DNA of 64,000 nucleotides from Bartonella taylorii 8TBB (lineage in GTDB: Bacteria; Pseudomonadota; Alphaproteobacteria; Rhizobiales; Rhizobiaceae), in contig NZ_CADEAG010000009.1 of the NCBI RefSeq assembly GCF_902825155.1, forward strand, positions 1 through 64,000, read 5' to 3'. Below the pieces are notes generated by a model. The model was not told where the DNA came from, did no database searches, and saw only the letters and a list, made by a program, of their open reading frames with translations. Position 1 is the stretch's first letter. Each line of letters opens with the position of its first letter. The translations under genes and the position numbers were made by a program. Below, piece by piece: positions 28,941 through 39,485 of the stretch.

Positions 28941-30083
28941 TTGGAATTTTTAGATCATATGATCACGATGGGCAACTTTTTTTTAAGAAGTTTGAGTATT
29001 CTTTTCGTTGTTATGATTATCATTTTTGTGCACGAAATTGGGCATTATCTCATTGGGCGGTGGTGTGGTATTAAGGCATCAGTTTTTTCGCTTGGGTTTG
29101 GACCACAAATATTGAGGTATACAGATAAGCACGACACGCAATGGCGTTTAGCACTTATTCCCTTAGGAGGATATGTGAGGTTTATTGGGGATGGAGAAGA
29201 TGTATCATCATTCCAGTCCTCTCCGGATGTTCAAGGATCGTTTGCTAGTGCGCATGCTTGGAAAAAAGCAGCAACTGTTTTTGCGGGTCCCTTATTTAAT
29301 GGCCTTTTTACTATTGTTATTTTAACATTTTTTTTCTTTGTGTATGGTCGTGTAGCCATTGAACCGGTTGTTGGTTCTTTGGTAAAAGATTCTCCTGCTT
29401 TTCAGGCAGGTTTAGGACGAGGTGATCGTTTTATTGAAATGGATGGTCAACGGATTGAAAGTTTTGAAGATCTGATGAATTATGTGACTTTACATGGTGA
29501 AGATCCCATAGAGTTTAAAATAGAGCGTATGGGGAAGGTATTTACGACGGTGATCACGCCAAAAGTGATTGAAAGAGATGATGGATTTGGTAATCGGACT
29601 CAAAGTGGCATGATAGGTGTAGGAGTTCCTGTTGATCCCGATAATCCTACACGTTTAGATCCAGCTTATGTAAAACATATTAACTACGATTTTGTAAGAG
29701 CTGCAAAAGAAGCGTCAGCACGTGCCACATCTATTGTTACCCGAACAATTTTTCTTATGAGTCGTTTAATAGGGGGAAAAGAAGATCGTTGTCAAATGAG
29801 TGGGCCTTCTAAGATTATTCAAATTGCTTGGAAAGTGAGTGAAACAGGTTTTATCTCTTTGTTGAATTTTGCAGCTTTTCTTTCGATAAGTGTCGGGCTT
29901 ATTAATCTTTTTCCACTTCCTCCACTTGATGGTGGGCATTTATTATTTCACGTTATTGAGATTTTTACTAGGAAGCCAATATCCGCTAAAATTCGGGAAA
30001 TTTTTTTTCGCTTAGGTTCTTTGGTTGTCCTCTTCTTTATGATCTTTGCGCTCTTTAATGATTATTTTTGTTGGTTTAGCTAA
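28941..30083 (+). CDS. rseP: Site-2 membrane metalloprotease RseP (M50 family)
   Basis: A 380-residue intramembrane zinc protease. The first span holds the active site HEIGH at residues 31-35. A PDZ domain covers about 125-200 (VGSLVKDSPAFQAGLGRGDRFIEMDG). The last third has the second metal motif NLFPLPPLDGGHL. It cleaves anti-sigma factors and remnant signal peptides. The start is TTG 28941 (MEFLDHM), placed 7 bases after GGGAGG; an earlier TTG at 28926 would begin inside that site. It is directly downstream of cdsA and upstream of bamA, the usual order. Confidence 0.94.
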   Translation: MEFLDHMITMGNFFLRSLSILFVVMIIIFVHEIGHYLIGRWCGIKASVFSLGFGPQILRYTDKHDTQWRLALIPLGGYVRFIGDGEDVSSFQSSPDVQGSFASAHAWKKAATVFAGPLFNGLFTIVILTFFFFVYGRVAIEPVVGSLVKDSPAFQAGLGRGDRFIEMDGQRIESFEDLMNYVTLHGEDPIEFKIERMGKVFTTVITPKVIERDDGFGNRTQSGMIGVGVPVDPDNPTRLDPAYVKHINYDFVRAAKEASARATSIVTRTIFLMSRLIGGKEDRCQMSGPSKIIQIAWKVSETGFISLLNFAAFLSISVGLINLFPLPPLDGGHLLFHVIEIFTRKPISAKIREIFFRLGSLVVLFFMIFALFNDYFCWFS

Positions 30084-30289
30084 TAAATTATGGAAAACAC
30101 TTTATAAATTGGGTAATAATAGAAAGAATGGATTAAAGGTCGTTTACCATGTCCACAAAATGTTGTGGCATCGTTTGCTATAATGAGTAATTAAGTGGTA
30201 AAAAGTTTCGCTATGAAATAAAGGGTTGTTATGGCGGTTAGCTTTTAGAGGCATCATGTCCAAGAAATAAGATAAGGTAAAAAAAGCCA

Positions 30290-32686
30290 ATGACTACGAG
30301 TTCGAAATTTTTAAATGCAGCATCTGTGTTGGTGTTAGGGATGGGCTTAATTGCTCCTGCAACAGTCTTTATGTCAACTGTGATGGTTGGAGAAGTACAG
30401 GCATCTGTGGTCCATTCTATTGAGGTTCGTGGAAATAAGTTTGTAAGTGCTCAGGTAGTGCGCGACAATATAGGCATTAAAGCTGGACAGAGCTTTTCCA
30501 GTGGCGATGTCGATGCTGCGGTGAAGCGTCTTTTCGGATTAGGCTTATTTTATGATGTTAAAATAAATCAGGTTAGCAATAAGTTAGTTGTGTTCGTCAA
30601 AGAATATGAGGTAGTCAATCAGGTATTATTTCAGGGAAATAAATCTTTTAAGGATCCTGATCTTAAGCGGTTTATTTCTTTAAAACCAAATGAGCCTTTC
30701 AATTCTGCGAAGCTTTCAGCGGATATGAATACGATTCGTGAAGCTTATAAAACAGTTGGTCGTAATAATGTCGCTGTTACCGTTCAGACTATTAACTTAG
30801 GAAAAGGCCGCGTAAATGTGGTGTTCAATGTTGTTGAAGGCCGGAAGACAAAGATTAATGATATCATTTTTAAGGGGAATCACGCTTTTGGAAGCCGCCG
30901 TCTGCGTGATGTGATTTCAACAAAGCCTTCAGGAATATTCTCATTGTTGTTGGGTGGGGATGTTTATAGTGAAGAGCGTTTGGCTGCTGATGAAGAAGCT
31001 CTACGTCGCTTTTATTATAATCGTGGTTATGCAGATTTTCGCGTTGTTTCCTCTAAAGCAACTTTTGATGAAGCGAGTAATACATATAAAATTTATTTTG
31101 TTCTTGATGAAGGCGTGCGCTATAAAATTAGTGATATTCAAGTTGAGAGCGATATTGATGGGATTGATGTTCAATCTGTAAAAGGGATTCTTAAAACTCG
31201 GTCAGGTGACATTTACAGCGCAGAAAGTATCGAACAGTCTGTTGCAATTATCAATAATAAGGTTGCTGATTCGGGGTATGCTTTTGCTAAAATTGAGCCA
31301 CGGGGAAATCGCGATTTGGCAAATCATACAATTTCAATTTTATATAACATTGAGCAAGGTCCGCGAGCTTATATTCAGCGCATTGAAATACGCGGCAATG
31401 AAAAGACTCGTGATTATGTTATTCGTCGTGAGCTTGATTTAAATGAGGGGGATGCTTACAATCAAACCTTGGTGCAGAGGGCAAAGCGTCGTCTAGAAAG
31501 TTTAGGCTTTTTCAAAGCCGTTAATATTTCAATAGTTCCCACAGATCAGTCTGATCAGGTTACCTTAGTTATAGATGTCGTTGAAGCTTCGACAGGAGAT
31601 CTTTCTTTGTCTGGAGGATATACAACGGGTGGTACAAGCCCTGGTATGTCGCTTGAGGTGTCTGTTACCGAACGCAATCTTGGAGGGCGTGGTCAGTATG
31701 TTCGTTTGGGATTAGGTGCTGGGCAAGAAAAGTCCCGTAATTACAATTTGTCGTTTGTTGACCCTTATTTTTTAGGTTATCGCTTATCTGCGGGTGTTGA
31801 TATTTTCCGTAGTACTTACCGTGCTGATAAAGCATATGATGTCCGACAGACAGGTGGATCACTTCGGTTTGCGATGCCTATTAATGATCAATTATCTGCT
31901 AATTTAGCTTATTCTTATGTGCAGGAAGAATATGATTTTGGTAAAGAATATGATTTAAGTAAAGAGGCTGACATAAGAGAATTATATGGGAAGTATTCTG
32001 GGGCAATTGTTCAAGCAGCACAGCACAGCCCTTGGAAGCGTTCATCGATTAGTTATGGTTTGACTTATAATACTATCGACGATATGAAAAACCCGCATGA
32101 AGGGTGGTACGTGCGTGTTCTTCAGGAGTATGCAGGACTTGGGGGGAGGGCAAAATTCTTAAAGACAACTGGTAAAGCGATGATGTACAAGACGCTTTCT
32201 GAACAGATGGATCTTGTCGGTTTATTTTCCTTTGGGGCAGGATATATTCACGAAATAGGCCGAGACGGTGTTCGTATCTTCGATATGTTTAAAGCGAATT
32301 CTGATATGATCCGAGGGTTCAAATACAACGGAATAGGTCCACTCCAAATTTCCAATAAAGGTGAAGCTTATTTCTTAGGGGGAACAACTTATATGAATGC
32401 GACCGCTGAAGTACAGTTTCCTATACCTGTTGTGCCTGAGGGATTAGGGTTGCGTGGTGCTTTATTTGCGGATATTGCAACGCTTTATGGCAATAATTAT
32501 AAACCCGTTTTTCAGGGTGAGGCACCGGTTATAAATACCAAAAGTGCATGGCGTTCATCTGCAGGTGTGAGTTTGATGTGGGATTCGCCATTTGGACCGC
32601 TGCGTTTTGATTATGCTTGGCCAATAACAAAGCAGAAAGGTGATCGTCTGCAGAAATTAAACTTTGGTATTTCTACGAAGTTCTAA
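30290..32686 (+). CDS. bamA: Outer membrane protein assembly factor BamA
   Basis: A 798-residue protein. A signal sequence ends near residue 38 (VQA/SVVHSIEVRGN). Five POTRA repeats follow to about residue 430, visible as repeated IEVRGN / VLFQGNK / IIFKGNH / IEIRGNEKT starts. The C-terminal beta barrel has GLGAGQEKSRNYNLSFVDPYF and ends in phenylalanine (ISTKF), the beta-signal of outer-membrane proteins. BamA folds and inserts outer-membrane proteins. The start ATG follows AAGGTAAAAAAAGCCA. It precedes lpxD, as in most proteobacteria. Confidence 0.96.
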   Translation: MTTSSKFLNAASVLVLGMGLIAPATVFMSTVMVGEVQASVVHSIEVRGNKFVSAQVVRDNIGIKAGQSFSSGDVDAAVKRLFGLGLFYDVKINQVSNKLVVFVKEYEVVNQVLFQGNKSFKDPDLKRFISLKPNEPFNSAKLSADMNTIREAYKTVGRNNVAVTVQTINLGKGRVNVVFNVVEGRKTKINDIIFKGNHAFGSRRLRDVISTKPSGIFSLLLGGDVYSEERLAADEEALRRFYYNRGYADFRVVSSKATFDEASNTYKIYFVLDEGVRYKISDIQVESDIDGIDVQSVKGILKTRSGDIYSAESIEQSVAIINNKVADSGYAFAKIEPRGNRDLANHTISILYNIEQGPRAYIQRIEIRGNEKTRDYVIRRELDLNEGDAYNQTLVQRAKRRLESLGFFKAVNISIVPTDQSDQVTLVIDVVEASTGDLSLSGGYTTGGTSPGMSLEVSVTERNLGGRGQYVRLGLGAGQEKSRNYNLSFVDPYFLGYRLSAGVDIFRSTYRADKAYDVRQTGGSLRFAMPINDQLSANLAYSYVQEEYDFGKEYDLSKEADIRELYGKYSGAIVQAAQHSPWKRSSISYGLTYNTIDDMKNPHEGWYVRVLQEYAGLGGRAKFLKTTGKAMMYKTLSEQMDLVGLFSFGAGYIHEIGRDGVRIFDMFKANSDMIRGFKYNGIGPLQISNKGEAYFLGGTTYMNATAEVQFPIPVVPEGLGLRGALFADIATLYGNNYKPVFQGEAPVINTKSAWRSSAGVSLMWDSPFGPLRFDYAWPITKQKGDRLQKLNFGISTKF

Positions 32687-32750
32687 TTTGGATTTTTTTA
32701 GAGGAAAAAATTTAAAGAGAATGGATTAGGCTGGGAGAGAAAGTTTTTTG

Positions 32751-33797
32751 ATGGCGGATACATTTTTTTTTGCGCCGTCCCGGCGATTGACAGTTGCTAA
32801 CGTTGCGGAGTTGACAGGTGCAAAACTTCTTAATCCAGAGTTTTCTAACACAGTTATAAATACTCTTTCTTCACTTGAGAGCGCTGTAGAAGGTTCTCTT
32901 GTTTTTGTGGAGCATCGAAAATTTTCTGATGCTCTAGCAGGGAGTTCTGCTGTTGCTGTTTTTTGTACAAATGAAATCGTTTTTAAAGTTCCTGAATCTA
33001 TGGCAATTTTGGTGACATCTACACCGCAGCGTGATTTTGCCCAAATCGGTCGCATCTTATTTCCTGATTCTGTCAAGCCAATGCCTTGGTTTGGACAGAG
33101 AGAAATTTCACCGCATGCGCATATTCATCCAAGTGCTAAGTTTGCACATGATGTATGTATTGAAGCGGGAGCTGTTATTGGACGAAATGTTGAAATTGGT
33201 GCAGGGACTCTTATTTCATCTACGGCTGTTATTGGAGAAAATTGTCGTATTGGGTGTGACTGTTATATTGCCCCCAAGGTAACAGTTCAGTATTCTTTGA
33301 TAGGCGATAGAGTTCAGCTTTATCCCGGTGTTTGCATTGGGCAAGATGGTTTTGGTTATGTTGGTAGTGTTTCTGGAATTGAAAAAATTCCACAGCTTGG
33401 CCGTGTTATCATCGAAGATGGTGTAGAAATTGGTGCAAATACAACTATTGATCGTGGGACATTTGAGGACACTATTATTGGTGAAGGGAGTAAGATTGAT
33501 AATCTGGTACAGATTGCCCACAATGTGAAGATTGGTCGCTATTGTCTTATTGCTGCTCAATGTGGAATTGCTGGAAGTACATCCATAGGTGATATGTCTC
33601 AACTAGGCGGAAGCGTCGGGGTAGCGGATCATATCGTAATAGGTAAATGTGTTCAGATTGCTGCTGGTAGTGGTGTTATGAATGATATTCCGGATGGAGA
33701 AAAATGGGGAGGAAGTCCGGCACGACCATTCAAGCAGTGGTTTCGTGAAGTAGCGGCGTTGCGTAGTATTGGCAAAGTTAAAAAGGAGAAACGCTAA
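32751..33797 (+). CDS. lpxD: UDP-3-O-acylglucosamine N-acyltransferase
   Basis: A 348-residue LpxD, the third enzyme of lipid A synthesis, which adds an acyl chain to the glucosamine amine. The N-terminal uridine-binding domain ([23 protein letters not shown]) is followed by a left-handed beta helix of hexapeptide repeats from about residue 120, with [22 protein letters not shown] carrying the catalytic histidine. The start is ATG 32751 after GGGAGAGAAAG; a preceding TTG is rejected. fabZ starts 1 base after the stop codon. Confidence 0.96.
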   Translation: MADTFFFAPSRRLTVANVAELTGAKLLNPEFSNTVINTLSSLESAVEGSLVFVEHRKFSDALAGSSAVAVFCTNEIVFKVPESMAILVTSTPQRDFAQIGRILFPDSVKPMPWFGQREISPHAHIHPSAKFAHDVCIEAGAVIGRNVEIGAGTLISSTAVIGENCRIGCDCYIAPKVTVQYSLIGDRVQLYPGVCIGQDGFGYVGSVSGIEKIPQLGRVIIEDGVEIGANTTIDRGTFEDTIIGEGSKIDNLVQIAHNVKIGRYCLIAAQCGIAGSTSIGDMSQLGGSVGVADHIVIGKCVQIAAGSGVMNDIPDGEKWGGSPARPFKQWFREVAALRSIGKVKKEKR

Positions 33798-33798
33798 T

Positions 33799-34266
33799 AT
33801 GATCAACCCCGGAGAAATTAAAAATTTAGAAGCTGTAGATATTGAAAAATTGCTATCAATATTACCACATCGTTATCCATTTTTATTGATTGATCGTATA
33901 GTTGAAATTGATGGTGAGCAAGAAGCTATTGGTATTAAGAATATAACGATTAATGAGCCACATTTTACGGGGCATTTTCCCGTGAAGCCGGTTATGCCTG
34001 GGGTTTTGATTTTAGAGGCTATGGCGCAAACAGCGGGAGCAATTTCACTTTTAAGATTAGGGAATAAGCAAACAAATTTGGTTTATCTTATGACTGTTGA
34101 TAATGCGAAATTTCGTAAGCCGGTTGTGCCTGGCGATCAACTAAAGATTCATGTTCAGCTTTTAAAAAAGAGATCTGGTATGAGGCGTTTTTCGTGTATT
34201 GCAAAAGTAGAAGATATTCGTGTCGCTGAAGCGGAAATTGCTGCAATGATTATTGAAAAAGAGTAA
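33799..34266 (+). CDS. fabZ: 3-hydroxyacyl-ACP dehydratase FabZ
   Basis: A 155-residue hot-dog-fold dehydratase of fatty-acid elongation. [16 protein letters not shown] and the active-site helix [22 protein letters not shown] hold the catalytic histidine and glutamate. The start is ATG 33799 (MINPGEIK), with AAGGAG at 33783-33788; the frame is open further upstream inside lpxD. The lpxD-fabZ-lpxA order links fatty-acid and lipid A synthesis, which compete for 3-hydroxyacyl-ACP. Confidence 0.97.
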   Translation: MINPGEIKNLEAVDIEKLLSILPHRYPFLLIDRIVEIDGEQEAIGIKNITINEPHFTGHFPVKPVMPGVLILEAMAQTAGAISLLRLGNKQTNLVYLMTVDNAKFRKPVVPGDQLKIHVQLLKKRSGMRRFSCIAKVEDIRVAEAEIAAMIIEKE

Positions 34267-34289
34267 ACAATATTAATGGGAATTTAAAA

Positions 34290-35084
34290 ATGTCCGGTAC
34301 AAAAATTCATCCAACTGCTCTTGTGGAGAAGGGAGCGCAGCTTGGTGAGAATGTACGAGTTGGACCGTTTTGTCATATTAGTGCAGATGCTATTATTGGT
34401 GATGAATGCAGTTTGATGAGTCATGTTGTGATAATGGGGAAGACAACGTTAGGAGCTAATAGTAAAGTGTTTTCACATGCAGTTTTGGGGGCAGAACCGC
34501 AAAATAATAAACATAGAGGAGGTCATACAACGCTTTCTATTGGTAAAAATTGTATGATTCGTGAAGGCGTAACGATGCATAGAGGCTCTGACTCAAGTGC
34601 GGGAATGACGATTGTTGGTGATAATTGTCAATTTTTTTGTTATGCTCATGTCGCCCACGATTGCTATGTAGGGAATAATGTGACTTTTGCGAATAATGCG
34701 ATGATTGCGGGGCATGTTACTGTTGGTGATTGCGCTATTATTGGTGGTGGATCCGCTGTTCACCAGTTTGTTCGTATTGGGCATTATGCATTTATTGGTG
34801 GTGTATCTGCATTGGTTGGTGATCTAATTCCTTATGGAACAGCTGTTGGTGTGCAGGCAAAACTTGCTGGATTAAATATTATTGGGATGAAACGTGCTGG
34901 TCTTGACCGTAAGGATATTCATGCACTACGTCATGCAGTTGCCATGCTTTTTGATCATAGCAAGCCATTTAAAGAGCGTGTCAACGATGTTGCTTCTTTC
35001 TATTCCACTTCTCAGTCTGTTATTGATGTAGTTAATTTTATCAGAGAAGAAGGAAAACGTTTTTATTGTACACCTAAATTTTAA
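34290..35084 (+). CDS. lpxA: UDP-N-acetylglucosamine O-acyltransferase
   Basis: A 264-residue LpxA, the first enzyme of lipid A synthesis. The left-handed beta helix of hexapeptide repeats begins at once (IHPTALVEKGAQLGENVRVGPF). FCYAHVAHDCYVGNNVTFANN contains the catalytic histidine. A C-terminal helical part starts at NIIGMKRAGLDRKDI. The start ATG follows TGGGAATTTAAAA. It is 23 bases after fabZ and 32 before lpxI. Confidence 0.97.
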   Translation: MSGTKIHPTALVEKGAQLGENVRVGPFCHISADAIIGDECSLMSHVVIMGKTTLGANSKVFSHAVLGAEPQNNKHRGGHTTLSIGKNCMIREGVTMHRGSDSSAGMTIVGDNCQFFCYAHVAHDCYVGNNVTFANNAMIAGHVTVGDCAIIGGGSAVHQFVRIGHYAFIGGVSALVGDLIPYGTAVGVQAKLAGLNIIGMKRAGLDRKDIHALRHAVAMLFDHSKPFKERVNDVASFYSTSQSVIDVVNFIREEGKRFYCTPKF

Positions 35085-35116
35085 GGTGATAGAGTAAAAC
35101 AAAATAAGGACTAAAA

Positions 35117-35989
35117 ATGCTTGTTTCTGGTGCCAGAAGTGTTTTTTCCGGCCGTACTGCTATCATAGCAGGAAATGGTGTTCTCCCTATCGCTGTTGCT
35201 CAAGAACTTAAGAAGAATGGACAAAATCCTTTTCTTGTACTTTTGCGTGATGAGGCAGATGCTGTGCTTTATGGCTATGAGCATTGCGAGTTATCAATTG
35301 TAGAATTAGCGCGACTTGTTAAAGTCTTAAAGGAAGCTGGAATTTGTAATATTGTTTTGGCAGGTGGGGTAAAAAAACGGCCATTTCTTACGCAATTGCA
35401 ACTCGATTGGACAACATTTTTAGCCCTCCCTAAGTTAATCTGGGCTTTGAGGGGGGGAGATGATGCGTTATTAAAAGCTTTTATACGGGTTATTGAAGCG
35501 CACGGTTTTTATGTACTTGGTGCTCACGAGATAGTACCAGATCTTTTAGCTCCGATAGAATTTAATTTAACATTACGACGAGCGACGCGAAAAGAGAAAA
35601 AAGATATTTTCTTAGCAGCAGAAGCAGCAAAGCTTTTAGGTCGATTAGATATAGGGCAAGCAGCTGTGGCTATTAATGGGAGAGTGATTGCTGTTGAGGG
35701 AGCAGAGGGAACTGATAATATGCTATGGCGGGTTTGCGAAATGCGAGAAAGAGGGCAAATTCCACCTAAGGGTGGTGTTCTTGTTAAATGTGCGAAACCA
35801 CAACAAGATCATCGTGTTGATTTGCCATCAATTGGGCCTACGACAATAATGAATGTTGCAAAGAGTGGATTGTTTGGCATTGCAGTGGAAGCAAATAAAA
35901 GTCTGATATTATCAGTGCAAACGACAGTAGAAAAAGCCAACAAATATTCCCTGTTTATAGAAACATTTGAAAAGTTTGATCATGAATGA
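35117..35989 (+). CDS. lpxI: UDP-2,3-diacylglucosamine diphosphatase LpxI
   Basis: A 290-residue LpxI (formerly DUF1009). The N-terminal half starts with TAIIAGNGVLPIAVAQEL, and the C-terminal half has GRVIAVEGAEGTDNML, the metal-dependent active-site stretch, and GVLVKCAKPQQDHRVDLPSIG. LpxI cleaves UMP from UDP-2,3-diacylglucosamine to give lipid X. Alphaproteobacteria use it in place of the unrelated LpxH. It sits between lpxA and lpxB, and its last 8 bases overlap lpxB. Confidence 0.95.
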   Translation: MLVSGARSVFSGRTAIIAGNGVLPIAVAQELKKNGQNPFLVLLRDEADAVLYGYEHCELSIVELARLVKVLKEAGICNIVLAGGVKKRPFLTQLQLDWTTFLALPKLIWALRGGDDALLKAFIRVIEAHGFYVLGAHEIVPDLLAPIEFNLTLRRATRKEKKDIFLAAEAAKLLGRLDIGQAAVAINGRVIAVEGAEGTDNMLWRVCEMRERGQIPPKGGVLVKCAKPQQDHRVDLPSIGPTTIMNVAKSGLFGIAVEANKSLILSVQTTVEKANKYSLFIETFEKFDHE

Positions 35990-37187
35990 TTGTGTCTTAA
36001 AAATTGCTGTTGTTGCAGGCGAGGAATCCGGTGATTTTCTTGGAGCTGATTTGATTTCTTGTTTATCAGAACAGACAGGATGCAATATCCATTTGATTGG
36101 TGTTGGTGGAAGGCATTTAAAGGAGTTAGGTTTAAAAAGCCTTTTTGATTCTCAAGAGATTGCTTTAATAGGTCTAGGTGCAGTGTTAAAGAAACTGCCA
36201 TCACTGCTGATGCATATTTACAATTTGTCTAAATTTATCGCACAAGAACAACCCGATTGTTTAATTATTATTGATAGTCCTGACTTTACCCATCGTGTTG
36301 CAAAAAAGGTGCGTGCTTTAGCGCCTTCAATTCCTATCATTAAATACATTGCACCAACTGTTTGGGCATGGCGGCCGAAGCGCGCTAAAACTATGCGTAA
36401 ATTTGTTGACCATGTTTTAGCAGTTTTTCCTTTTGAAGAAAAAATTATGCAAGATTTGAGTGGTCCTCCCACTACTTATATTGGACATCGCCTTTTAACT
36501 TATCCTCTGCTCTTGACTGTTCAAGCAGAAAAAAAGCGCCAATCAGAAAAAAAACATTTGTGTAGTCAGCATACACTATCACCCACGTTAGTTATTCTAC
36601 CCGGATCACGCAATTTAGAGATTCGCTCTTTAATGCCTGTTTTTCGAGAAGTAGTAGAAATTCTTGTACAACGTATCCCTCATTTACGTATTGTTTTGCC
36701 AACTTTACCACATTTGGTGGATAAAATCCGTGATTTTTTACAGGGTTGGAAAAGCAAAGTAGAAATTGTTGTTGGTGAAGATGCAAAATGGCGTGCTTTT
36801 GCACAAGCAGATGTTGCGCTTGCGGCCCATGGAACGGTTTCGCTTGAATTAGCCTTAGCAAAAATTCCCATGGTCCTTTGTTATAAACTTGATCACTTTT
36901 CTAAATTATTTATTTTTCCCAAATTAATGTTATGGAGCGCTGCTCTTCCCAATATTATTTCTGATAAGCCTTTTGTGCCAGAATATTTTAATGAATTTTT
37001 GCGCCCTGGAATGTTAGCGAGGCAGATAGAACAACTTTTGTATAATTCTTTAGTGCGACAGACACAACTTGATGCTTTTGAATTAGTAGAACAAAAAATG
37101 AAGACTGAACTACCATCCGGGGTTGTTGGTGCGCAAACGATTATCACTCTTCTAAAAAACAGGACTAAACAAATAAAACAGCGTTGA
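35982..37187 (+). CDS. lpxB: Lipid-A-disaccharide synthase
   Basis: A 401-residue GT-B glycosyltransferase that joins UDP-diacylglucosamine and lipid X. VVAGEESGDFLGADLI near the N-terminus and YIAPTVWAWRPKRAKTMRKFVDHVLAVFPFE in the middle are LpxB signatures; the LPGSRNLEI loop and AAHGTVSLELALAKIPMVLCYK form the UDP site. The start ATG 35982 overlaps the end of lpxI (ATGAATGA), indicating translational coupling. A lysine-rich insertion at about residues 180-195 (AEKKRQSEKKH) is slightly unusual. It is the last gene of the cluster and converges on the ABC transporter operon. Confidence 0.95.
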   Translation: MNDCVLKIAVVAGEESGDFLGADLISCLSEQTGCNIHLIGVGGRHLKELGLKSLFDSQEIALIGLGAVLKKLPSLLMHIYNLSKFIAQEQPDCLIIIDSPDFTHRVAKKVRALAPSIPIIKYIAPTVWAWRPKRAKTMRKFVDHVLAVFPFEEKIMQDLSGPPTTYIGHRLLTYPLLLTVQAEKKRQSEKKHLCSQHTLSPTLVILPGSRNLEIRSLMPVFREVVEILVQRIPHLRIVLPTLPHLVDKIRDFLQGWKSKVEIVVGEDAKWRAFAQADVALAAHGTVSLELALAKIPMVLCYKLDHFSKLFIFPKLMLWSAALPNIISDKPFVPEYFNEFLRPGMLARQIEQLLYNSLVRQTQLDAFELVEQKMKTELPSGVVGAQTIITLLKNRTKQIKQR

Positions 37188-37190
37188 TAA

Positions 37191-37964
37191 TTAATGTTTA
37201 ATTTTAGCAAGAAAATCGCAAGCACGTTGGCTTTTAGGATTGGTAAAAAATTCGTCAGATGCTGTATCTTCAATAATCTTTCCGTTTTCTAGAAAGAGTA
37301 TTCTTTCTGAAACTTCACGCGCAAAACCCATCTCATGGGTAACACAAAGCATTGTTATGCCTGTATTAGCCAATTGAACCATAACTTCTAAAACTTCTCC
37401 AACGCTTTCTGGATCAAGAGCTGACGTAGGCTCATCAAAAAGCATCACTTCAGGTTCCATACAAAGTGCACGAGCAATTGCAACACGCTGTTGTTGTCCA
37501 CCAGAGAGTTGTAAAGGGTATTTGTTACAGTGTTTTTCAATTCCGACATCTGTAAGATAACGAATTGCTCGTTCTTTTGCTTGTTGTTTAGAAAGCCCTT
37601 GAACTGTCATAGGTGCTAAAATGCAATTCTGCATAACGCTCATATGAGGAAACAAATTAAAATTTTGAAAAACCATTCCTATTTTACGGAGAACATTTTT
37701 TTGTTGGTGTAAAGGGGCAGCATGAATATCAATATCATGAACACAAATGGAACCTCTTTGTGCTTTTTCTAATTGATTAATACAACGAATCAACGTTGAT
37801 TTTCCTGATCCGGAAGGGCCACAGATAACAATGCGTTCGCCAGCTTTAACATCAAAGTTAATATCATAGAGTACCTGAAAATCTCCATACCATTTATTTA
37901 AATTTCGAATAGAAATCACAGAGTTTTGAGTAATATGAACAGATTGATTATTTTCCAAATTCAT
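37191..37964 (-). CDS. Polar amino-acid ABC transporter, ATP-binding protein
   Basis: A 257-residue ATPase of the GlnQ/HisP/ArtP class. Walker A is GPSGSGKST, the signature is [15 protein letters not shown], Walker B is [13 protein letters not shown] and the switch histidine is in [12 protein letters not shown]. It powers the import driven by the two permeases and the binding proteins upstream in the same minus-strand operon. It is the last gene of the operon, about 80 bases after the second permease. It converges with lpxB with a 3-base gap. The substrate cannot be fixed from this subunit. Confidence 0.94.
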   Translation of the reverse strand: MNLENNQSVHITQNSVISIRNLNKWYGDFQVLYDINFDVKAGERIVICGPSGSGKSTLIRCINQLEKAQRGSICVHDIDIHAAPLHQQKNVLRKIGMVFQNFNLFPHMSVMQNCILAPMTVQGLSKQQAKERAIRYLTDVGIEKHCNKYPLQLSGGQQQRVAIARALCMEPEVMLFDEPTSALDPESVGEVLEVMVQLANTGITMLCVTHEMGFAREVSERILFLENGKIIEDTASDEFFTNPKSQRACDFLAKIKH

Positions 37965-38043
37965 TTTGTTTTATTCTTTCATTGATAAATAAACTGATTA
38001 ATTTAACATTTTGATTTGGTAAAGATTTTTGTGATCATTTTAT

Positions 38044-38751
38044 TTACCGTAAATATCGGGTTAGACGATATTCGATAAAAACAATAAAACGGTGAATAAG
38101 CTCAACGATCAGAAGATAAATAAGAGCAGCCCAAATGTACACTTGAAAATCGAATGTACGCGAATAAGTGAGTTTGGCAATCCCCATTAAATCATAAATA
38201 GTGATGAGTGAGGCAATGGCACTGGATTTAATCATTAAAATAACTTCATTTCCCAAAGGGCGTAATGCTACAATCATTGCTTGGGGAAGAATAATTTTAA
38301 AAAATGTTACGGAACTACTCAACCCTAATGCTTTTGATGCTTCACGTTGTCCAGTTGTGACAGAGAGAAAACTTCCTTTAAAGATTTCAGATTGATAGGC
38401 AGCAGAATTGAGTGCAAAAATGAAAAGGCAACAATACCATGCGTTTTTAAAGAACCACCACAGTCCAACTTGTTGCCAGAAGTTGTTCATTGAACCAAGG
38501 CCGTAGTAAAAAAGAAAAAGTTGGGCCAATAAAGGAGATCCACGAAAAAAATAGACATAAATCTCTGCAAAATATCGTAAAAACTTATTATTTGATAAAC
38601 GTGCAAACGCGATAAGCATACCAAGAAAAAAGCCAATGGAGCAAGCAATAGAAACAAGCTCAACAGTAACAATAAAGCCCCCAATAAATTTAGGCCCATA
38701 ACGGTTTAAAAGAGCAGGATTAAAAAGGAAATAAAGCCACTCAGGAATCAT
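38044..38751 (-). CDS. Polar amino-acid ABC transporter, permease (second)
   Basis: A 235-residue inner-membrane permease of the HisM/GlnP type with about five membrane spans. The N-terminal span region reads FIGGFIVTVELVSIACSIGFFLG. The cytoplasmic coupling loop is REASKALGLSSSVTFFKIILPQAM, the EAA motif that contacts the ATPase. Its start overlaps the end of the preceding permease by 4 bases (ATGA), so the two are translated together and probably form a heterodimeric channel. Confidence 0.93.
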   Translation of the reverse strand: MIPEWLYFLFNPALLNRYGPKFIGGFIVTVELVSIACSIGFFLGMLIAFARLSNNKFLRYFAEIYVYFFRGSPLLAQLFLFYYGLGSMNNFWQQVGLWWFFKNAWYCCLFIFALNSAAYQSEIFKGSFLSVTTGQREASKALGLSSSVTFFKIILPQAMIVALRPLGNEVILMIKSSAIASLITIYDLMGIAKLTYSRTFDFQVYIWAALIYLLIVELIHRFIVFIEYRLTRYLR

Positions 38752-39485
38752 GAACCCAACACCTTTCTATATCCTGCTTGAGTGTATATTTCCAGATAGT
38801 GCAAGACTGCAGAAAAGAACGCTGAAAATAACAAATAGAGTAAGCATGCCACAAGATAAAAAAGCATAGGCTTATCTGTGGCTGCGACTGCTAAGTTTGT
38901 TTGTCGCATAAGATCAACAAGTGAAATGGTTGACACCAAGGATGTATCTTTAAGCAAAGTCAGCCAATTATTAGAAAGACCTGGTAAGGCATTTTTAATC
39001 AGCTGAGGAAAGACAATACGAAAAAATGTAGTTGAGCGTGAAAGCCCTAGAGCTTTCGCCGCTTCATACTGACCTTTATCAAAAATATTGAATGCTCCAA
39101 GCCAAACTTCACAAGAAAAAGCTGCAAGAACCATACTGAGTGCAAGAACACCAGCAACAAAAGCATTGATACTGAACGTCATTTCAATATTAAAATAATC
39201 GAGAACAATTTGAATAATATTTTGCAAGCCGTAGTAAACTAAAAATAAGGTTAAAAGCTCTGGTAGCCCACGGAAGATCGATGAAAAAAGGATCGCTATA
39301 GCTTTAGCTATCTTAATATTGGATCGAATCATCACAGCACCCAGAAGACCTAAAGGAAGCCCTAAGAGCCCACAGCACAAAGCTAATGATAATGTCATCC
39401 CCGCACTAGAAAGTATAACCACACCCCATCCACCATTGCTAAATGATAGCAATGCTAAATTTTCAATCATTCTTGCATTCCTCAC
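38748..39485 (-). CDS. Polar amino-acid ABC transporter, permease (first)
   Basis: A 245-residue permease with about five spans. The family opening is SSAGMTLSLALCCGLLGLPLGLLG and the coupling loop is YEAAKALGLSRSTTFFRIVFPQLIK. It overlaps the next permease by 4 bases. Its first codons are duplicated as a stub about 1.07 kb upstream, between the two binding-protein genes. It works with the second permease, the ATPase and one or both binding proteins. Confidence 0.93.
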   Translation of the reverse strand: MRNARMIENLALLSFSNGGWGVVILSSAGMTLSLALCCGLLGLPLGLLGAVMIRSNIKIAKAIAILFSSIFRGLPELLTLFLVYYGLQNIIQIVLDYFNIEMTFSINAFVAGVLALSMVLAAFSCEVWLGAFNIFDKGQYEAAKALGLSRSTTFFRIVFPQLIKNALPGLSNNWLTLLKDTSLVSTISLVDLMRQTNLAVAATDKPMLFYLVACLLYLLFSAFFSAVLHYLEIYTQAGYRKVLGS